NCBI GenBank assembly: GCA_022885665.1
Contig: JAGQDJ010000608.1
Coordinates: forward strand, 868,001-932,000
DNA length: 64,000 bases
Direction: 5' to 3'
DNA from: Triops longicaudatus
Taxonomy: Eukaryota; Arthropoda; Branchiopoda; Notostraca; Triopsidae
Shown here: piece by piece, positions 59,091-64,000 of the stretch
Layout: the number at the start of each line of letters is the position of its first letter
How positions within the stretch are numbered: position 1 is the first letter of the stretch
Position numbers and translations under genes: made by a program
The notes under the pieces: generated by a model
Seen by the model: the letters and a program-made list of their open reading frames with translations, nothing else
Databases searched by the model: none
What the model was told of the DNA's origin: nothing

Positions 59091-59612
59091 GCTCACAGAG
59101 ATGGAGGAAGGCTTGAACCTCCGACGAAAGCGCAAGCAACTTTACAAATTTTCGAGGAATTCCAGAGTGACTCACAACACATAGCACGAGTACTCCACCT
59201 TTGTTGTCTTATTTACCATTTTTCCCTGGCTGTGCCCAAAGGCAACGCCCCCCGTAACAGAGGCATATCTTATAGTGTAATAAAAGGCACAGGAGGCGGA
59301 ACTTTTTCGACTCTGATGTCGCTAGGACCGTCAAGTTTTTAGAAATGACATGAACGAACTTCTGTCATTGTAAATCCAAAACTATAACATAAATAAGTAG
59401 TAACTCAGCAACTAGGATTAAAATTCTGACTAATATTTCCGAAAAATAGAAGGATAAGCGACGCAAGAAGGTAAAATTTCACGCCCCTTCTTTAAATAAA
59501 AGTTTGAGATAACTTGACTTATATGCCATCTCTTGGCCTTACGAATAGCTTTGATAGTTTCGTCTGTTTTGTTTGCTGGGAGTTGCGTGTTTATTACCCC
59601 ATGTGAAAGAAG
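59091..59612. other. Divergent promoter region of Pez and PGAM5
   Basis: A 520-bp space between two divergent starts. TATAGTGTAATAAAAGGC lies at about 59271. No coding or repeat feature is seen. Confidence 0.5.
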
Positions 59613-62600
59613 ATGCGGTTTCTACCGAAAATTAAGCACTTACTCGTGGGTATAGGTGCCGCAGGTGGTGTTGTTGCCGCATACGTCACTGTCAGTGCGT
59701 CAGAAAGTGACAAAAGGGAGCACGATTACCGTCGCTTCCCATTTTCCCAGGTTCCTATTTCACAGTTTGAAATACGTCCAAATATTAAATGGGACCATAA
59801 CTGGGACAAGTAATATGCATTTCTGTAATTACAAATTTTGTTTTTACATTATTTTTTCTTTTCTTGTTTATTTTAACATGGAAAACTTTGCATTTAAAAC
59901 ACTCCCTCGATTTACGCGGTCCTAGTGCACTGCGGTTTCGCGCAGGCTGTATCCGACAGAGGGCATGTTAGGTTTTGTTCTACGGGATACCTAATCTCGT
60001 ATATTGCATGTACTAGTATTGTGTAGTGTACTGCATGATAAAATTGCAGTACATGCGAACGGTCTAGGTTTGCTTAATTCTTTTGACTGGCTAGTGCTTG
60101 TCTCGTTTCCGTTCGTAGACTGTGTCAAAAGAACTATTTGCGTAGCTGTTGCGAGGTTCGCAGTTGCGATACGGATTATCAAAATACAGCGTAGTGAACC
60201 CAATAATCTTTACTAAGAGTTTTAGGAGTATTGCTCAATTTAGATGAGGTTATTTATGTAAAGCAATTGTGCAGGCCTTCTCTGTCGTTTTATATATAAA
60301 GAACTTGTATCTTTGTCAGCCAGTTGGGATCGGGGAGTGTTTGAAAAGCTAGCAATTTGGATGTCAAAATAATCAGAAATAATTTTAAAAAAATAAACTA
60401 TGAAGAGGAATTCCTTAAAATATGTGCGCCATAATTGATTGTATTTCATTTAAATGCGCCTTTTTGAAAGAGTAATAAGGTACTTAGTGCGGTGTGTTTA
60501 TCCTCGCATGTAAATCTAGTCAAGTGTAAAGACGGCAGCAAACTTGACTCACGCCGAACCAGATTAAAACAAGTTGAACTCAATGAACCAATACTATAAG
60601 ATTTTTTTTATTATTAATGTTCATGTAGTAAGAAATTTAAAATTAATCATCCATCGAAAAAGTGTTTATCCTGTTAAAATCGGGGTTCCTGCAATCCAAG
60701 GGGACAAATCGTAGTTTAACTGATTCACTGAGGCCATCTTATGACATTTTTGTACCTTTCAAGGTAAATTTTGTCCCTGATTCTCTACCCTCGGCTATCT
60801 TTGTTTGTGCATTTAGAACACAATCAGTGGAACAAACATCACTTTTTTATTTACATAAGTCTTTTTTACATATGAAATTTCGAGTACGAAGCATGCGTAC
60901 GAAGATATTTCTTTCAAGGCAAAACGAAGTTTGTTGATTGAAAAAATAGTATTCGCTGTTTGTTAAAAGAAAAAGGAGCAGAAAAATGTTGGAAAGCGTT
61001 GAATGAACTCCTGTTTGCGTCTATCTACTTATATGTGCAACAATTATCGAGTCAGTTTTTGAAGAATGTTTCTTCATATTGCAAAACTTTTATGTGTTGA
61101 ATTTTCACGCAATGTTATAAAGTTGCTTATTGAAGTAAAAGCTAAGTTAGGAGATTAGCTTTTGTGAGTAGAACAGCTGTTTACCAGTGACAAATTAGTT
61201 CCGCGGTATCGTGTGAAGCCTGTTAATTGTAGTTACAAACGGTGACCTAATTTAAGCAAAATCTCTTTGTCCAAGAATGACGCAAATCACAGTGTTGAAT
61301 TTGTGAATGTGTACACATAATCAATAGCTACAAACTGTACTCTATGTTACGTTACATGTACTGTACATTATAGCTAGCAATAAACTAAGTTTTGTCGTTT
61401 GCAAGGTACACATAAGCCTACGAAGTTGAAGTTTTCGTGTGTCTTGCATGGTTGTTGTGGACACATTAATAGCCAACTGATTCACACTGAAAACAAACAA
61501 GAAGTAATTTCAAGGGAGCAGAAACCTCGCTTGACCTATTTAATTGTTATAGACGCTTACATTTTACCAGAGGGTCATAATTGATTGTTTGAAAAGTCTG
61601 ACGTAGAACTGGTGGGCGTTTTTCTTCTTTTCTCTCCAAGGCGGAGTCCTGCTCATCTCCATAAGCCGAAGTCTGAAGAGGTGGACGTCAATCAGGAAAT
61701 TGATAAGAACGACAAAGCGAAAGCGACAGCTACTAGACATCTAATCTTGATCCGACATGGGCAGTACAATTTGAACGGCCCGACGGACCAAGAACGCTAC
61801 CTCACTTCGTTAGGTACACCACGCCCTTTCTTTCTCCTCCAGATAAACGAGTGTACAGATTTGGACGGCAGGGAGTTTTGATTTGCTTGTTTATTTTCTC
61901 TACTGGGCGGAAATGAAGGCATCGAGCAAGCGAACTTGACCGGGAAGCGGTTAAAAGAACTGGGACTGCAGTATACTACCTTAATCCAATCATCTATGAC
62001 GAGAGCGCGAGAGACGGCTAAGGTTATTTCTGGTCACCTCACCGATATTCCTGTTCATACGTGCGATCTATTGAGAGAAGGGGCTCCTTATCCGCCCGAG
62101 CCGCCCATTTCACGCTGGCGCCCGGAATACCATGTAAAACTGTTGCTTTAAAACCCTTTCTGGCCCTTTGTTTGTAGCTCTTTGTAAGAGTGCCTGCGCT
62201 TTTTATTAGCAGTTTTACGAAGACGGAGCTCGTATAGAAGCAGCTTACCGTAAGTACTTCCACCGAGCTGATGTAGCGCAGGAGAAGGACAGCTACGAAG
62301 TTATTGTCTGTCACGCCAACGTTATTCGCTATTTCGTCTGCCGGTACGCGTCTTTCCTTTTTTTTCTAGCGAATTACGCAAACACGTCTGAAGTATAAAT
62401 CTAACCTCTTTTTTTTTTTTGTTTTTTTTTTTTTTTGGGGGGGGGGGGCTGTTGATTCGCATTCTTTTTGTCGAAATTCAGAGCATTGCAGCTGCCGCCA
62501 GAAGCGTGGCTTCGGATGTCCTTGTACAATGGAAGCATTACTGTGCTCGCAATACGACCCAGTGGCCGCGTTGTTTTGCGTACGTTAGGGGATGCTGGAC

Positions 62601-62632
62601 ACATGCCAGCCGATAAATTGACCACCACTTGA
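59613..62632 (+). CDS. PGAM5: Mitochondrial Ser/Thr phosphatase PGAM5
   Basis: PGAM5 is a phosphoglycerate-mutase-fold protein phosphatase anchored in the mitochondrial membrane; it acts in mitophagy, fission and stress responses. Five exons join exactly (59613-59809, 61641-61813, 61919-62133, 62213-62343, 62482-62632), giving 288 aa, almost the human length. The N-terminus has the single membrane anchor (LLVGIGAAGGVVAAYVTVSA). The WDxNWD multimer motif is kept as WDHNWDK, split by a 1.8-kb intron. The catalytic His lies in LIRHGQY; further active-site marks are SSMTRARET, the Glu of LREGAP and the second His in VCHANVIRY. The C-terminus ends GHMPADKLTTT. The vertebrate KEAP1-binding ESGE motif was not found. 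The ATG gives the expected N-terminus. Confidence 0.95.
59810..61640 (+). other. Long first intron of PGAM5
   Basis: Far longer than the other introns in this gene (69-138 bp). It has a GCATGTACT ... AGTACATGC inverted pair at about 60006-60056 with an inner GTACTGCA/TGCAGTAC pair, but no coding sequence or transposon ends were recognised. Confidence 0.6.
62410..62449. repeat. Poly(T)/poly(G) low-complexity tract
   Basis: A T-rich run followed by ten or more G in the last intron of PGAM5. The lengths of these homopolymers may be unreliable. Confidence 0.8.
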
Positions 62633-63854
62633 CCTCCGATGTGGCTGTAAACTTGAAAAAGAGGCTGCAAGTCTGTACCAACTGTTGGAGGAAACCTAAA
62701 CGCGAAACCCCATTGTCAACGGAGGGAATAATGATGTTTTATGGATGTCCTTGTAAAATGTTGTACTGTGTGGGGTCGAACGCGAAAAATAAACTTGACA
62801 TGTTTGACAAATGTTGTTTTTGCTTTCTGGGCACTTGGATTTTTATGCAAAACCGACATCATTAAGCACGACGGGAAAGCGGAGAGGAAAGCGAGGCAGC
62901 ATTTTTGACAGACAGAAAAACAAGGACAAATTGGAGAAACCTAAAGCACACCAGTGTCGAAAAGCTGATTAAATTGGATAATGAAGGTGCTAAAACGAGG
63001 ACAGAAGAGACACTGGTGCCAAATGGTAAATTGTCCGACGCCACTGTTTTTCTATAAGGTGACTGACAGTGAATGTGACAGCATGGTGTTTCGTACGATT
63101 TACTTCACACTGAAAGCTTTGAACCTGTTTACGAAAAAAAGTAGTTATAATTAGAGCGCTGAGAGGAGGTAGGGACTCCCCTCCCTAGTATAATGACACA
63201 TCTGTTGGGTTTATAACCCATTGCATGGATGCTCGCCATATAGTCTAACTTCTAACCAGGCCTCCATCTGCCTCTCATGTTTTCCAAAATTGGTAGTCCA
63301 ATTCATGCGAAATGTTAAGAGACGCGTGCTAAAAAAATGCCTAGTTTTGGCCTACTCAGCTGGTTTAAGTTACACCCAGATGAACACGCGACAAAACGAG
63401 ATGATCACGTTGTAGTTAGGGGATTTGGGCAAAAAGCGTGCGCGAACCGTGAAAATCTAGAAAAATGGTAGTCCATTGTCGATGCTTAAAGATAGACTAG
63501 GCAGGGTAGATGGAAGTAATTTTGCGTTGTAAAGCAAGGATTGCGTATACATAGCTTCGCTAGGAAGAAACCCTTGTCTTGCCAGCAGGCGTTGAGATCT
63601 ACCAGATTGTACAACGTGCGAGTTGCTTTTTCAAAGTGTGAATCGCCCCAATCGAGGGGCACTGAAGAGGAAGCTGGAGCGAAAACCCTAAAAATACATT
63701 TCAGGCTTTCCCGGAAGATGTGGAAGAAACAGGAACGTGGTCCAAACTAACTTTTGAGAGAGACATCGGCTCCAACCTTACAGTTCTCTGAAGAACCTTG
63801 TCTTGCAGTGATTGTTGGACTTCGACCGTTTTCGAACCAAGAACTGTCACAGAA
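62633..63854. other. Intergenic region after PGAM5
   Basis: AATAAA at about 62789 lies 157 bp after the PGAM5 stop and is a likely polyadenylation signal. The rest shows no recognised coding sequence. A short AGGGACTCCCCTCCCT inverted motif is seen near 63171. Confidence 0.45.
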
Positions 63855-64000
63855 ATGGCTTCCAATGCAACGATTGACGACTTGGACAAGGAGCAAGTTC
63901 AAAGTAAAATTAAAACTACTCATTAACGATTTTTCGAAAATTATTTAACATTTTTTCCCCTTTTTTGTCAAACTTTCATAAATTACAGTGCTCCGAAAAG
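63855..64000 (+). CDS. Start of an unidentified gene, cut by the window end
   Basis: ATG at 63855 opens MASNATIDDLDKEQVQ, followed by a GTAAAA donor at 63904. A T-rich stretch ending TTACAG precedes exon 2 at 63989, which joins in frame as MLRK before the window ends. The acidic start followed by KEQVQMLRK suggests a coiled-coil N-terminus. The rest lies outside the window, so the product is not assigned. Confidence 0.55.

Overview
The window is nuclear DNA from an animal with a compact, intron-rich genome. Genes are split into many exons by GT-AG introns, many only about 50-70 bp long, on both strands and often less than 1 kb apart. Conserved animal genes identify it as metazoan: SDHC, an adhesion GPCR of the ADGRA group, PIK3R4/VPS15, LETM1, NAA40, Maelstrom, PTPN14/21 and PGAM5. 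A secreted Gly-Tyr-His-rich protein with a TATA box and a TCAGT-type initiator, plus a trypsin-family protease, suggest an invertebrate, possibly an arthropod. The species cannot be fixed from the sequence.

Layout. 1-4.6 kb: a small glycine-rich secreted protein gene (1724-2406) and a G-rich hAT-like miniature element (4147-4339). 4.7-10.1 kb: SDHC (+) and a 15-exon ADGRA-like receptor (-). 11.5-16.2 kb: an OFD1-like LisH/coiled-coil protein and an orphan seven-transmembrane receptor (+). 16.6-25.3 kb: PIK3R4/VPS15 (-, 25 exons). 25.3-31.9 kb: gene-poor and repeat-rich, with a duplication around an N, an internally deleted hAT transposon with perfect 8-bp target duplications, and a foldback element. 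31.9-39.1 kb: a large coiled-coil gene resembling FAM184 (+). 39.6-42.6 kb: LETM1 (-). 43.6-47.2 kb: an aldo-keto reductase and NAA40 (+). 49.5-50.9 kb: a trypsin-like protease with an altered oxyanion-hole residue (+). 52.2-54.9 kb: Maelstrom (+). 55.3-59.1 kb: PTPN14/21 (Pez) (-). 59.6-62.6 kb: PGAM5 (+). 63.9 kb to the end: the first exons of an unidentified gene.

The genes are mostly unrelated housekeeping, signalling and mitochondrial genes, not an operon. SDHC, LETM1 and PGAM5 all act in mitochondria; PIK3R4 acts in autophagy and endosomal traffic; Maelstrom belongs to the germline piRNA pathway. I found no convincing new multi-gene system. The most interesting details are a protease with Phe at position 193, a 23-nt intron and an exon-duplicated tail in Maelstrom, an orphan receptor that starts with a 24-nt coding exon, a family of short poly(A)-tailed repeats, and two hAT-type insertions with clear target-site duplications. 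Exon boundaries were assigned by eye from splice consensus and reading frame; a few may be off by one base.
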